Positions 1-11,247 of a stretch of DNA of 64,000 nucleotides are shown piece by piece (position 1 is the stretch's first letter; each line of letters starts with the position of its first letter). This DNA comes from Tetradesmus obliquus. Lineage: Eukaryota; Chlorophyta; Chlorophyceae; Sphaeropleales; Scenedesmaceae. The DNA lies in the NCBI GenBank assembly GCA_030272155.1, contig CP126198.1, forward strand, positions 3,162,001 through 3,226,000, in the 5' to 3' direction. The translations under genes were made by a program, and so were the position numbers. The notes beneath the pieces are model-generated. The model saw nothing but the letters and a program-made list of their open reading frames with translations, had not been told where the DNA came from and made no database searches.

Positions 1-1
1 C

Positions 2-562
2 CAGATGGTGGTGGATGCTACCCCAAGCGACCAGCGCGTGGAGAGGCTGTACAAGGGCCAGAAGGGCAACAGCAAGGAGCTGATGCCGGCCTTTGACATC
101 GCCAGCGTGGATGCGGACTTCCAGACGTCCACGCTGTGCGTTGCCAGCAGCAAGAGCTTTGACGACCTGCTTGTGAGGCTGCCCACGCTGTGCTGCTCTG
201 GTGTGCGCATCAATGACCAGCAGCTGGTGCATGAGGGCTTTGGGGCTGTCTTCCGCGAGCAGCAGCAGGAGTTCGCCAAACTCAGCATCGGCCTGCGCAC
301 TGGAGTTGGTGATGATGACGAGCACACTGCAGCACAACCGGTTGCAGACTCGACCGTCGCGGTGCTCATCCAGTCGTACACCCCCTGGCTTTTTGGCAAG
401 CTGGGGCAGCACTACAACACCAAGCTGGAACCACCCACCGCGGTCGCCGCCTTTCTCGCGCGAGCGAGCTCTGCCAACAAGCAAGACTTGCTGCGGCTGC
501 TGCTCGGCACTGGAGGCGGCCATGCTGGCTGCTTAGCTGGGCAGAGCAGGGCTGGCTGTTGA
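2..562 (+). CDS. 3' end of an unrecognised protein gene (partial)
   Basis: The reading frame is open from the first bases of the window to a TGA at 560-562 and gives about 186 residues. The upstream part lies outside the window. The sequence has a mixed, non-repetitive composition: an acidic stretch GVGDDDEHTAAQ near residue 101, then YTPWLFGKLGQHYNTKLEPP. This contrasts with the low-complexity ORFs around it and suggests real coding sequence. I recognise no domain. The last 25 or so residues (GTGGGHAGCLAGQSRAGC) look like spurious or degenerate sequence reading into the repeat array that follows, so the true end may instead be a splice donor upstream. Function is unknown. Confidence 0.4.
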   Translation, partial: QMVVDATPSDQRVERLYKGQKGNSKELMPAFDIASVDADFQTSTLCVASSKSFDDLLVRLPTLCCSGVRINDQQLVHEGFGAVFREQQQEFAKLSIGLRTGVGDDDEHTAAQPVADSTVAVLIQSYTPWLFGKLGQHYNTKLEPPTAVAAFLARASSANKQDLLRLLLGTGGGHAGCLAGQSRAGC

Positions 563-749
563 GTAGTCTGGCCTGCTGGTGTTGGCTGGCTGGCTGGTGT
601 TGGGCAGGGCTGCAGCAGGGCGTGGTGCACAGCCTGCTCCCTTGCGCGGTGATGCAGCAGCAGCTGTTTGAGGCAGTGGATGAGTAGTAGCTTGCTGGCT
701 TGGCGTCGACGTGTGGCCCCATGCTGGTGTTTGTGGTGTTGTGCCTGCT

Positions 750-1215
750 TGCTGGTGTTGGGCGTTGCCTGGCGGTGTCTACTTGTAGTAGGGTGGTGCT
801 TGCGCAGCAGTAGTTAGGGGTGGCTGCAAGCAGCAGTGTGGCTGCTGGTGCTGCTACGGCGATGATCCTGCAGGCCTGGGCTGGCTGTTGAGTAGTCTGG
901 CCTGCTGGTGCTGCTGGCTGGTGTTGGGCGGTGTCTTGTAGGGTGGCTGCTGGTGTTGGGCGTTGCCTGGGAGGTGTCTACTTGTAGGGTGGCGGTGTCT
1001 ACTTGTAGGGTGGTGCTTGCGCAGCAGTAGGGGGGGCTGCTGGTGCTTCTTGCTTGTGTTGGGCGTTGCCTGGGCGGTGTCTACTTGTAGTAGGGTGGTG
1101 CTTGCGCAGCAGTAGCTAGGGGTGGCGGCTGGTGCTTCTGGCTGGTGTTGAGCATTGCCTGGGCGGTGTCTACTTGTAGGGTGGTGCTTGTGCAGCAGTA
1201 GGGGGGGCTGCTGCT
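750..1215. repeat. Degenerate tandem array, G/T-rich
   Basis: A unit of roughly 60-90 bp recurs at least four times with small insertions and deletions (near 753, 954, 1056 and 1144). It contains GGTGTTGGGCGTTGCCTGG, GCGGTGTCTACTTGTAG and GGTGGTGCTTGCGCAGCAG. It starts just after the end of the first gene and shows no coding potential. Confidence 0.8.
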
Positions 1216-1430
1216 ACTGCTGAGGATGCACGTGGTGCCTCTGGCAGCAGCAGCAGCAGCAGGGTGCTGGGTGTAAATGTAGCCTGGATGAGGTAAAAAA
1301 ACGTATGTATGTGTGACCTCAGCAGCGGCGATCGAAAGCTGTCGAACGCTTAGCATCGAAGCTGGTTGACCTCTACTGGCGCCCTTCTGAGGCTTCTGTG
1401 TATCAGGACGATATCATCTTGGACACCAAC

Positions 1431-1729
1431 TTCGACCCCTGCTTGGCTCACTTGAGAGCGCTTTTTTGGTGAGTACCATCAAACGGCGTCTACTGGCCTT
1501 CCAAACACACCACGAAGTAGTTTTACAGCATCAGAAACCCAATTGTATCGTCAAAACAGGGTTTCAAGCACATTTGCAAGGACGTACCCACTTCGACCCC
1601 TGCTTGGCTCACTTGAGAGTGCTTTTTTGGTGAGTACCATCAAACGGCGTCTACTGGCCTTCCAAACACACCACAAAGTAGTTGTACAGCATCAGAAACC
1701 AAATTGTATCGTCAAAACAGGGTTCCAAG
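1431..1729. repeat. Two-copy direct repeat, 161-bp period
   Basis: Bases 1431-1568 and 1592-1729 are nearly identical, starting TTCGACCCCTGCTTGGCTCA and ending near GTCAAAACAGGGTTTCAAG (GGGTTCCAAG in copy 2). They differ at a handful of positions and are separated by 23 bp. Each copy contains TTTTTTGGTGAGTACCATC, which could act as a splice donor. There are no terminal inverted repeats or transposase, so this looks like a recent local tandem duplication. Confidence 0.85.
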
Positions 1730-3488
1730 GTGCCTGCACTGCAACCTTGTGCTGCGGTGCTGCCAAAATTGCTGAGCTTGCAGGGGCTGCATCGCTCCAG
1801 CCTGTCCCCGGCAAGAAAGCTGAGCATCAAGCACTGCGACAGCAGCTGAACAGCCACGCCGCAACACACCATGCTGTGTCATGTTGCGTACACCGCACAC
1901 ACAAACGCGTGCATGCACACACGCATCCGAACGCAATGCCTTCTCTGTCAGAGTACACCCCACACAGGTACACACACAAGTTTGCACAGTCGCCGCACAT
2001 GCATTGGGGTCTTGTAGATACAGTCGCGACACGTCTGCAGCACAGCGAGAGGCGACCGCACCTCTGAATCTTCTGCATTTTCCCAGAGGGAAAACCGCTC
2101 TGCTGTCAGTCATTGCAGCAGAGGTATGCTGTACACGTGTTGCACCATAGTCGCAGCTGATTCACATGTCCGCAGCTCAGTGCTGTCAGCAGACAGCACA
2201 CACCATACACCTGCCTTCAAAAGTACACATCAGCGCAAGACACAGCCACAGCCACACTCACCATACAGCATGCCTGGCCTGGGAGTTCACACCCTTGCAA
2301 GTCATGGTGTGTCCAGGCCTTTCTAGCCTGACCAGCCAGCCAGCCGCCAGGCTCTTCCCAGAAATGACAGATCCTGACCAACTCACCACACCTACAAAGT
2401 ATCTGATCTGATCTCAACAGCAGCATCACGGCAAGTGACTAAGCGACTCAAAGCCCGAGCATTCAGAGAGGACCCCCAAAAGCTGAGCAACCAGCCAGGC
2501 TGCCTCGCAGCTGATCCACAGGCCACCAGAGGACATGCGCACACTGGCAGCTGTGACAGCACACGGCAGCAGCATGCCGCTGCATGCTTAGGAAACAAGT
2601 CAACCCACTAGGCAAGTAAGCAGATGAGCACGAACTCAAAGAGCCCCACACTGGCACCAGCTGCTGGTACTGTCAGCAACGCCATTTTAAGCAGCCGCCT
2701 GCTACAAGCTGTTGTATGCCCCTGTCTCTGGACGCCCCGGCATCTGTTGTATTGAGATACCCATGTCTGCTGACTGTGCATTGTGCATAGCATGCTGTGC
2801 AGGCCCCAGAGTAGTTGGCTGGCAGAGGCTGTACACATGCCATACATTGCATATTCAGCCGCAGCCTCCATCTAAAACCCAACCAAAGCAACCCAAACCT
2901 TCTAGCGGAAAGTAAGCTCAATTCCAGCCAGCAGCTTCCCACAGCTGTGTCAGCCGCTGGACTGCCCAGCTGACCCCCCTCGCAGCGCCATTAGACCTCC
3001 CAAGCATCTACCCCCCAGGTAACTCATACGACCTCACAGCAGCCACACACACATACAACCTCACACCAGCCACACACATTGGTTCCAAGCACATGCCTCG
3101 CTGGCACGCGTGCTTACGTGTGCGTACAGGCCTGTGACCATGAACTTTCCCTTCAGCAGCCGCCTTGCCACAGCCTGAATGATGCTCCAAGTCACTCAAA
3201 TGAACTCACACCAGCCACACACACTGGTTCCAAGCACATGCCTCAATGGCATATGTGTGAACATGTGCGTGCAGCCCTCGAAAGAGCGAACTAGCTCTAC
3301 GACAGTCCCAAAGATACCTCAACCCCACATTTATGTCGCAGCAATGCATTTATTCCCACGCTGTATGCAGCCAGAGTCACATTCCACACAGCCCATCAGA
3401 CTCATGTGTGCCAACAGCAGCTCATGTCACGAGAAAAGGAGGCTCGCTGGTTCCTCCTGGCGCGCTCGCGCGCATGTTGGCAGCGCAA

Positions 3489-6400
3489 TCAAGGCAGCTG
3501 GGAGTTGTCAGGTGCCAGCAGGCCGCTGCTGCCATACACAGCCTTGGCAGCGTTGGGGTTGAAGTTGGCAAAGGTGTAGGTGCACTTGGCAGGGCAGGAT
3601 GGCATGCCGGGTGGCACCTTGGCCTTGGCAATAGCTGGTGCATCCTCAATGATGGTGATGCCTTGGCCCATGAACTCGTGCCATGCGATGTGGCAGTGCA
3701 GCGGCTGCAGGGGTGGTTGGCCCAGAGCAGGTGGGCGCAGGGCAGGCAGCAGGTCGCCAAGTCAGCAAATGTGCTTGTTGAAAAACGCATGCGTATGTTG
3801 TTGGCCCCTGCAGGTGTTGAACCCAGATATGCAGGCTTTTTTATAACTGAGCAGTAGACGATACAGCTAAAGCCCTAAACACAATCACGTAAAAGGGAGC
3901 CGGCATCACTCACCCAGGTGCCGGGGTTGTCAGCAACAAACCTGCAGCAAGCACAGCAAGCAGCACACGTGAGATTGTCGATCCAGTCTCACGTTGCAGG
4001 TGAGCCAACAGGCACATGACACCATGGCATGACAGAGCATACAGCAATCCTTTGAGGGCTGCTGCAGTCAAAGCATACAGCTGCTGCACTCTGCCACCAA
4101 GTGGTTGGCCGGCCCTGCTGCTTCTGCCTGGCCAATCAGAGCCACCCACGCCCGCCCACATGCCAGGACATCACTCGGACCGGACAGGACAGCACAGAGC
4201 CTTCCTGTGAGAGCACCTGCAGTCGTAGCATGCAGCTGCTGCTGCTCTCTGCCAACAAGCCCAAGAGCCTAACCAGTCCTGCTGCCCTGCCTGGCCAGTC
4301 ATGGCCACCCCAGCCCACCCACCCACCTGAGTGCCACCCAGGCCGCCTTGTCCTCAGTGGTGCCATTGAACAGCACTGCAGGCAGCAGCAGCAGCACCCA
4401 CCTGTCGGTACTGTGTCGAAGCACACATTGTCGCGAGGCACATGCATGAGGCATTAGCTTGCAGCCTAAACTGTTTGATGCGCCACGCTGCACAGGGCAC
4501 ATCGCCCAGCAGCTGCAAACACACCAAACGACAGGCCTCTGGCAGCTGCTTTTGTGGCAATGCAGGCCCTCTGCACACCACCATTCAACTGCAGTTCGCA
4601 GCTTATTCTGCAAACATACAACAACTACTGCAATAGCACATACAGGTGCGTCCACTGTTGCACTACACGCCCCTGCTCCCGGCATCCTCACCAGTGGTGG
4701 TGTCACGCAGCGGAGGGTTGACCAGGTTGTAATCGGTCTTCACCTTGTCCTCACTCCACTCGCCCATGCCCATGCCCACCTGCACAGCAGCAGACACAAT
4801 CACATCACAGCGTGAGATGCTTGCCTGAAGAGGTGACTAACTTGAGCATTATGAAAGGCATGCTGAGCAAGCGGCACAAGATGTTCGCAGCCCTCAGCTG
4901 CATTTGTTGTTGTGCTTGCAAATGACAGACTTGCAGCCTGCTGCGCACACTTCCCAACGGACAAGCTGACAAGCGCAGGCCCACAGACACGCAGATACAC
5001 CAAGCAGACAAGCAAGGTAGTCATGGTCGTGAATGGCACTGCCAGCACTGTCGCACCTGCCAGAAGTGGTGACCGTGCAGGTGGAAGCTGTGCTGCTCGC
5101 GGCCGTTGCGGTTGTTGGTCAGCGAGTCATTTGCTGAAGCATACTGGCCGCCGTTGAAGCCGGCCCTGTTGTTCTGGATCACGATCTCCACCATCTCCCC
5201 TGGCCTCAGGCTGAGCACGTGGCTGGCTGCTCCTGGCTTGCCCAGCTTGATCACGACGTTGCTGCTGGAGCCGGCAGCATCCACAAGCTGTAGCAGAGCA
5301 AAAGTGTGCAGCACACAGGTGTGGGTATGGGCTAGGTTGCGAGGTGCTGTGCAAAGGCATCTTTTTCCCGCAAACATGAGTCATCAAGAAGTTGCTGACA
5401 GATGCAGCGCACACTGTGTGCGCAGGTCGACCTGTTGCTAAGGGTGGCATCTGCCGAGCATCTTGCATATCTGCGTCCCTGTCACAGGCAGTAGGCTCTC
5501 AAGGACCTACGTCTGCTACCTGCCAGCTGTTAATTCAAGCAGCGGGTGGTCCGCCGTTTTGAAATATAATCAACCCTGCTGCAGCTGCACTACCTGCCGC
5601 AACACACCCCACCTGCAGGTCCTTGCCATTTCCCTCCCATGTGCTGGCGTTGCCGCCCTTAGGCGTGAAGTACAGTGCCTGGTTGGGGCCGTTTGAGGGC
5701 ACGGGAGGCACGCTGGACACCCAGTTAGGGTTGTCATACACGCTGTCGAGCACAGGCTTGCAGGGCGGGGCCACAGGGTAAGCGATGCTGTCAAGGGCCC
5801 ATTTCAGCATGCCGTTTGACTCGATGAGGGGCTGTGTTGACTGCAGGACAAAGCGGCGGCTGATGCTGGTGCTTGGCAGTTTGAAGGACTTGGGGGCAGC
5901 ATTTGGGTAGAGGTAGGGTGCTGTGCTCTTCTTCTTGTCGGCCTTGGAGTCAAGCAGGGCGCGGTTGGGGCGGAATGACATGGTGACAGACGTATTCCTG
6001 CAAGCGCAAGCCGCAGGAAACAGAAGTCTTGAGTTGTGTGGTGTTGCTGTACTAGTGGCGGTGTGCGCGCACTGGCAGCTCAGCATGTAAGCGTACAGCC
6101 TGCGCCTTCCCACGCCCTCATCTACTGCCCTGCCACAACATCCTTTAGTCTGGCTCATGAATCCAGACCTCAGCTCAGATCACATGTCGCGGCACACTGA
6201 ATCTGGTTGAGCGATTCGGCTTCAGTCACAGTGCAAACAGTGCAGCTCATAGCGCCTGCCAAATGTTAGTTGTTGCTATGCATCTGCCGTCTCTCACCAC
6301 TTCCTGTCTGCCATGGGCCCCGGCTGGATGATCTGGCTGGGGTCCGGGGTGGCCTTGCTGCTCTCGTAGCGGTAGATGCCGTACGCAGACGGCGCGCCCT

Positions 6401-9400
6401 TGCGGTACTGGCTGCGGGGTTGGACAAGGGGTGTGATGATGACAGGGCAGCAGGGAGATGTGTAAGAGACATGCATGCAGATGTTTGAGGTTGCGATGCA
6501 TTGAAGGTGCTGCTGCAGCAAAGTGCAAAGTCATGCACAGGCGTCTGACGCGTCATGCAACTCACACAGGCAACAGGTGTCATCCCCGTGCAGTGTGCAC
6601 TGGCTTGGGTGGCTGCTGTGACCGCTGGCGTCGTGATCAAGCGGGGCCATCCCAATCCTTGAACGCTGCTGCAACTGCTGCCAATATGTTGAAAGCACAC
6701 AATTGCTATAAGACGTGCGCACCTGCCCACGTTGATCCAGTAGGACTTGCTGGTGTCCACGCCAGCCTGGTTGGGCTTGATGAGCACGTCCACCCTGCAT
6801 GCAGCAGCGCGGCAGCACGGCGCTTATAAGGCCAGGTGGCGCAGAGGCCTTCCACGGTGACAACATGCCACCAACAAGCTGGAGCACCATAGCTGATGCA
6901 CAGGTGCAGCACAACTGCAGGCCAGAAACAACTGCCCTGGATGGAAGATAACCGAAAACACGGGGTCCGCCAAGCACAACCTAGCGGATGCAGAACAGCT
7001 GCCCCTGCTGCTATTGCCGACCTTTGTCCGATGTTGCTGTAATGTACACAAACGTTGTTGCTGCTGAGGCTGCACACTGCTGCTGCTGCTGCTGCAGCGC
7101 GCGCTGCTGCTTCACACCGCTGTCTGATGCCAATGTACACAAGCTTTGAAGCTGGGGCAGTGCCTGAGGTTACACAACGTTGCCGCTGCACGCAATCGCC
7201 GCTGCCGCTCACCTCTGCCCCGTGTTGATGTCCACGCACTCGAAAAAGTCCCGCGGCTCCACAGGCGCAGCATCCAGCGCCACCACGGTCAGTGTATGGC
7301 TTTGGATGCAGACGGTCATGTACACCAGCGTGCCCGCGTTGATCAGGCGCAGCCGCTGCGTCTTGCCTGCCTTGGCGGTCACGCTGTAGCGCTGGCCGCA
7401 GGTGGTCTTGCCTGCAGGCAGCAGCAATGTGCATGTGTAAGTGTGCTGCGCCATTGCAACGGCCTCGCCAAGTGCATGTATAGCTGTGCAGCTGCTGCTT
7501 CCACCGCATGAAGCAGCCAGGTACGTCAGACCAACACCAAAGCTAGTGCAGCACAGCACCCAGGTCACTCATTGTCAACTTTACTCGCACAGGGACAGCA
7601 GCAGCATGCACTATCCACATTGCCCCACCTGTTGCCTTCAGCTCCACTGCACAGGGAAGGCATGCATCATGAACTTGCCTGCTGTCTCACCTGTTGCCTT
7701 CAGCTCCACTTTGCAGCTGCTGGGCTCTGCAGTGGCTCCCAGCTGCCCAGCCACGCAAGCATTGGGGCTCATGAGGTCTGTGCTGTTGGCTTTGTGGCCG
7801 TCGCTGCGGAACGGCAGCGTCTGATTCACCTGCAGCAGCAGCAGCAGCAGCAGCAGCAACATGCGTGACAACAAGGACAAGATGGAATCCAGCTGCAGCA
7901 GCAGAACACACAATCAAGCACACAGCGTGCAGCTGCAGTTGCTGAGATGCACAGCGGCTGGGTGCAGCCAAGCACAGCCCCAGCAACGTGGTGTGCAGCA
8001 AGTCTATGAGCAGTAGTAGCCCCACCTTGCGTGTGTATACATCCTCACACTCGCCATAGTTGCCCAGGCCGTTGATGAGCAGCGAGCGAGGCAGGCCGAC
8101 CCAGCACCAGCCACCGCTTGCACTGGTCGCCTGGTTGGGGTCAAACGGCCTGCATAGCAGCCAAGTAGCACGACACAACAGGCACGTTATTAATGTGTGT
8201 GGCACGCAGCTACCATCCGCTTTGCAGGAACTGTGGTCATGCAGACTGCGCCCTTCCTGCAGAGAGTGTACAGCAATGCACCCGATGAGCCATGAGCTTG
8301 TCGCAGGATACCTCTGTAGCTCAGGCACCAACACTACATGCCACACCCCTTTCAAGCAGCAGCATCACTACCACCACCATCATCAGCATCAGCAGCACTG
8401 GCCCCACCTGTGGAGCCTATGAGCATGTCGCAGGACACCTCTGCACCTCAGGCACCAACACAACCTGCCGCACTCTTTGAAAGCAGCCGCACCAACAGCA
8501 GCATCAGATTCAGCAGCAGCAGCAGCAGCATCAGCACCACCAGCAGCAGCAGCAGCACCGCCTCACCTGTTGAGCCTCATGGCCAGCGCGCTGCCGGTGC
8601 AGCAGCAGCAGCAGCAGCACCACCACCACCACCACCTCTCACCTGTTGAGCCTCATGGCCAGCGCGTTGCCGGTGAAGTGCCAAAAGTCTGTGAGGAACA
8701 GCACGTCGCTGGCATCAGGGGCGGGGCTGACCAGCGGGGGCACGTCCTTGCGTGGCAGCACCACCAGCGGGCCCTGCGGGGTGGAGCGACAGGCAGCAGC
8801 ACGGCAAGGAGCAATGTGCACAGTCAGAAATCACTCAGTTGAATAGATGCGGTTGACATGTGGCACATCACAGCGGGCCCTGCGGGGTGACACGACAGGA
8901 AGCAGCACAGCACGGAACCATGTGCACAGTCAGAACAAGCTGAAGTAAGGCGATAGACCTGAATGCCCGCTCGCCGCACGCGTTGCAGAGGCAGTGGGTT
9001 GGTCAAGCATAGGAATATGCAGGACGATGCCCGAGGCGGCATTGGTTGGTCAAGAGAGCACCTCCCGCCGGTCTTACACCTGCCGAGTGCCCCTGAAGTT
9101 GCTGCTAGCAGACAGGTCATACACAGTGTTGCGTAGTGCCAGTGCTGCTGCTGCATTGCGCCCCGCACCTGCAGGCCGTCTGCCCTGTTGAGGGAGCTGT
9201 GGTCATGGTAGAAGTAGCTGCCAGGCATCTCGTTCACCTGCAGCAGCAGCAGCAGCAGCGGCCGCAGTTTGTGTGCAAGTGCACAGGCAACATAACACAT
9301 GCAGGGCAAGAAAAGCAATGCATACGACAGCCACAGCGAAGGAGCAAAGCAAGTGATGCTACATGTTGCTGCTTGAGCGCCTGTCGCTGTGCCTGCTCAT

Positions 9401-11229
9401 GCCTCCAGAGCTGCTCATCGCTGCCTGGAACTGGACATGGCCACTACATGTTGCTGTCTGAAGGCCTGTGTACATGGCTGCAGCAAATCCTCAGGCTCAT
9501 CGCTGCCACTGCTGCGCTGCACCTGGAGCTTGTAGGTGAAGCTGGTGCCTGCTGGGATGCGGCACCACACATGGCCACTACATATTGCTGTTCAACGGCC
9601 TGTTTACATGCCTGCGGCAAGCGGCAAGCGCATCGCCTGCCACAGCTGCGCCGCACCTGGAACTTGTAGGTGAAGCTGGTGCCTGCTGGGATGGGGCACT
9701 GGCTGACAAACTTGGTGCCGTCCATCCAGGGGCTGCCGCGCAGGCTGCAGCAGCAGGCACGCAACGACATACACGGTGCTTAGAATGGAAGAATCTGCAG
9801 CACATAGGTGGGCCAGTTATGCTGCATGATGCCCTGGAGCGCAGAGTCGCCTGGGCTGGTGACTGACCTGCTCTGCTGCTGCTGCTGTTGCTGCTGCTGG
9901 GCAGGCGTGGCATCTGCTGGTGCTTAGCTATCAGCGGCAGTGCATGCATATGTGTTGCTGGCGGCTCACCTGAAGCCATGCTGCTACTGCTGCTCAGCAC
10001 CTGTGGCTGGTACTGAGCTGTCAGCAGTTGCTGCCGGCTGCTCACCTGAAGCCATGCTGCTACTGCTGCTCAGCACCTGTGGCTGGTGCTGAGCTGTCCG
10101 CAGTTGCAGCCGGCTGCTCACCTGAAGCCATGCCAGTGCACTGTGATGCCCTTGGCCACTGAGGGCCAATCAGCAGGGAGCTTGTTCACAACAGTCACCT
10201 GCACAGCACAGCCACATTTACAGACAGGCGGGGCTCAGCGAGGAGAGGCAGGCGCTGCAGTGCTGTGTATCTGCTGCTGGGGCTGCGACCGACGTTGGTG
10301 GCGCTAGTTTGCCCTGTAGTGGCCTGGTGTGCTGCCCGCTGCTGTATGCACTGCACCAATGACAACGCTGCTTGTATCCACATGGCTTTCATGCTGTGTG
10401 TCCTGTGTGGCTGGGCATGCGATGGCTGCTGTTATCGCAGCCATCGCAATGTTATAATCACCGCATGCAGCAGCACCCAGCTGTGCCCCACCTCCACCCA
10501 GTCGCCTTGCAGGAAGTTGAGCACTGCAGTGCTGCACATGCTGCTGGCATGGCCGGTGTTGGTGCTGCCAGCACTGCAAACACAAGCCACGGCCAGGCAC
10601 AGCGCAGCACCAAGCGGTGCCCTGCCCTCACCTCCACCCAGTCGCCCTGTGTGAAGGTGAGCCGTGGCTGGAAGTTGTTGTTGATGAGGATGACCTTGCG
10701 CGCCACGCAGTCGGGGGCGCGCGTGCCAACAGTGACCTGCAGCAGCAGCAGCAGCAGCAGCTTCATCAGGACACAGCGCACCACTTTCCAGCACAGCATG
10801 CACCAGACTGGCACAACCGCAGGCAGGCATGGGCCATGCTGATCATCAACCAACTGCGGGTGCTCTATGGTGTCCTGGTTGCTGCAAGACATGTTCAGAC
10901 TTTGATTTCCATGCAGCAGCACCAGGCGATGCTTGCTTGCTGTTGCCGACCATTGAACACTTGCAGGACAGCTGTGCAGCAGGGGGCAGCACAGCAGCAT
11001 GAGTGACATGCTGATTATGCATCTGGACACAAAGGTAGCACAGCAGGGTAGCCCTCACATCCAGGATGTAGCGCTTCGGGTTGGACTGTGAGGAGCCTTC
11101 AGGCAGCTTGTTTGCCTCAAGCAGCCTCCTGGCTCCTGTGCCTGTACTGGCCACTTCAGCTGCTGCTGCTGCAGCTCCCAGGCACAGCAGTAGCAGGCCC
11201 GCCAGGGGTATGCGAAGATACGATGACAT
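3489..11229 (-). CDS. Multicopper oxidase, ascorbate-oxidase/laccase-like, secreted
   Basis: Proposed exons: 11229-11059, 10736-10632, 10198-10122, 9744-9657, 9237-9169, 8773-8643, 8149-8026, 7829-7691, 7411-7213, 6794-6723, 6411-6298, 5997-5613, 5287-5057, 4779-4692, 4375-4327, 3941-3914, 3704-3489. They join in frame to about 761 residues. The N-terminus (MSSYLRIPLAGLLLLCLGAAAAAA) is a signal peptide. All four copper motifs are present: HWHG at about 113-116, HDH at 158-160, HSFHLHGHHF at 624-633, and HCHIAWH at 693-699. Family role: oxidise phenolics, ascorbate or metal ions at a type 1 copper and reduce O2 to water at the trinuclear cluster, in the secretory path or cell wall. The residue in the type 1 axial position appears to be Gln704 rather than Met, Leu or Phe. 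An acceptor (GTGCAG) lies 3 bases before the ATG, suggesting a 5'-UTR intron; an in-frame ATG at 11247 would lie inside it. Substrate is unknown. Several introns carry duplicated exon ends. Confidence 0.92.
7627..7735 (-). repeat. Duplicated 3' end of oxidase exon 8 with its donor
   Basis: CACCTGTTGCCTTCAGCTCC occurs at about 7627 and again at 7688. The copy at 7688 is the real exon 8 end and donor (minus strand ...GCAACAG|GTGAG). The other lies about 61 bp inside the intron. Confidence 0.8.
8278..8675 (-). repeat. Copies of oxidase exon 6 donor region
   Basis: The real exon 6 end (TCACCTGTTGAGCCTCATGG on the plus strand, near 8637) has a close copy at about 8561 including GCCAGCGCG(C/T)TGCCGGTG. 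Two more diverged copies follow, of a unit of about 125 bp with GAGCATGTCGCAGGACACCT, near 8278 and 8402. Copies become more degenerate away from the exon. Confidence 0.75.
8760..8940 (-). repeat. Duplicated acceptor and start of oxidase exon 6
   Basis: AGCGGGCCCTGCGGGGTG at about 8765 (the real acceptor and first codons of exon 6) recurs near 8873 with matching flanks (GACAGG(C/A)AGCAGCAC, ATGTGCACAGTCAGAA). The spacing is about 108 bp. Confidence 0.8.
9350..9704 (-). repeat. 134-bp tandem copies spanning oxidase exon 4 end
   Basis: GCACCTGGA(G/A)CTTGTAGGTG with TGCCTGCTGGGATG downstream occurs at 9519 and 9653, so the period is 134. Upstream parts (GGCCACTACAT(G/A)TTGCTG) match as well. 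A third, more decayed copy lies around 9355-9440. The 9653 copy is the authentic exon 4 end and donor. Confidence 0.8.
9962..10140 (-). repeat. 76-bp tandem repeat carrying oxidase exon 3 donor
   Basis: CACCTGAAGCCATGC begins at 9967, 10043 and 10119, exactly 76 bp apart. Read on the minus strand, each copy reproduces GGCTTCAG|GTGAG, the end of exon 3 (HWHGF) and its donor. The 10119 copy is the authentic one; the other two are intronic. The first two are almost identical over the whole unit. Confidence 0.92.
10487..10660 (-). repeat. Duplicated end of oxidase exon 2
   Basis: CACCTCCACCCAGTCGCC occurs near 10490 and 10629. On the minus strand both read GGCGACTGGGTGGAG|GTG (GDWVE plus donor). 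The 10629 copy is the real exon end; the other is about 138 bp into the intron. Confidence 0.85.
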
Positions 11230-11247
11230 GGCCTGCACGTCAAACAA

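Larger units (their letters stand above)
563..3488. other. Gene-poor, repeat-rich interval
   Basis: I see no convincing coding region here. The first 700 bases hold a degenerate G/T-rich array (separate entry). Bases 1431-1729 hold a 138-bp direct repeat (separate entry). Around 3060-3110 and 3205-3250 a block of about 50 bp is repeated (GGTTCCAAGCACATGCCTC with flanking CACACCAGCCACACACA). The last few hundred bases before 3489 probably contain the 3' UTR of the multicopper oxidase gene on the minus strand. Confidence 0.5.

Noticed and set aside
1651-2113. Several short ORFs around 1650-2110
   Set aside because: They overlap on both strands, are Cys/His-rich, cross the direct repeat, and have no family resemblance.
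4402-4440. Possible extra oxidase exon reading VPRDNVCFDTVPT
   Set aside because: It lacks any AG acceptor in a usable frame, and exon 4779-4692 splices directly in frame to 4375-4327, giving a family-like RDTTTVLFNGT...WVALRFVADNPGTW.
9967-10140. CRISPR-like regular repeat
   Set aside because: Contiguous 76-bp units without unique spacers, containing an exon end and donor, in a eukaryotic gene.
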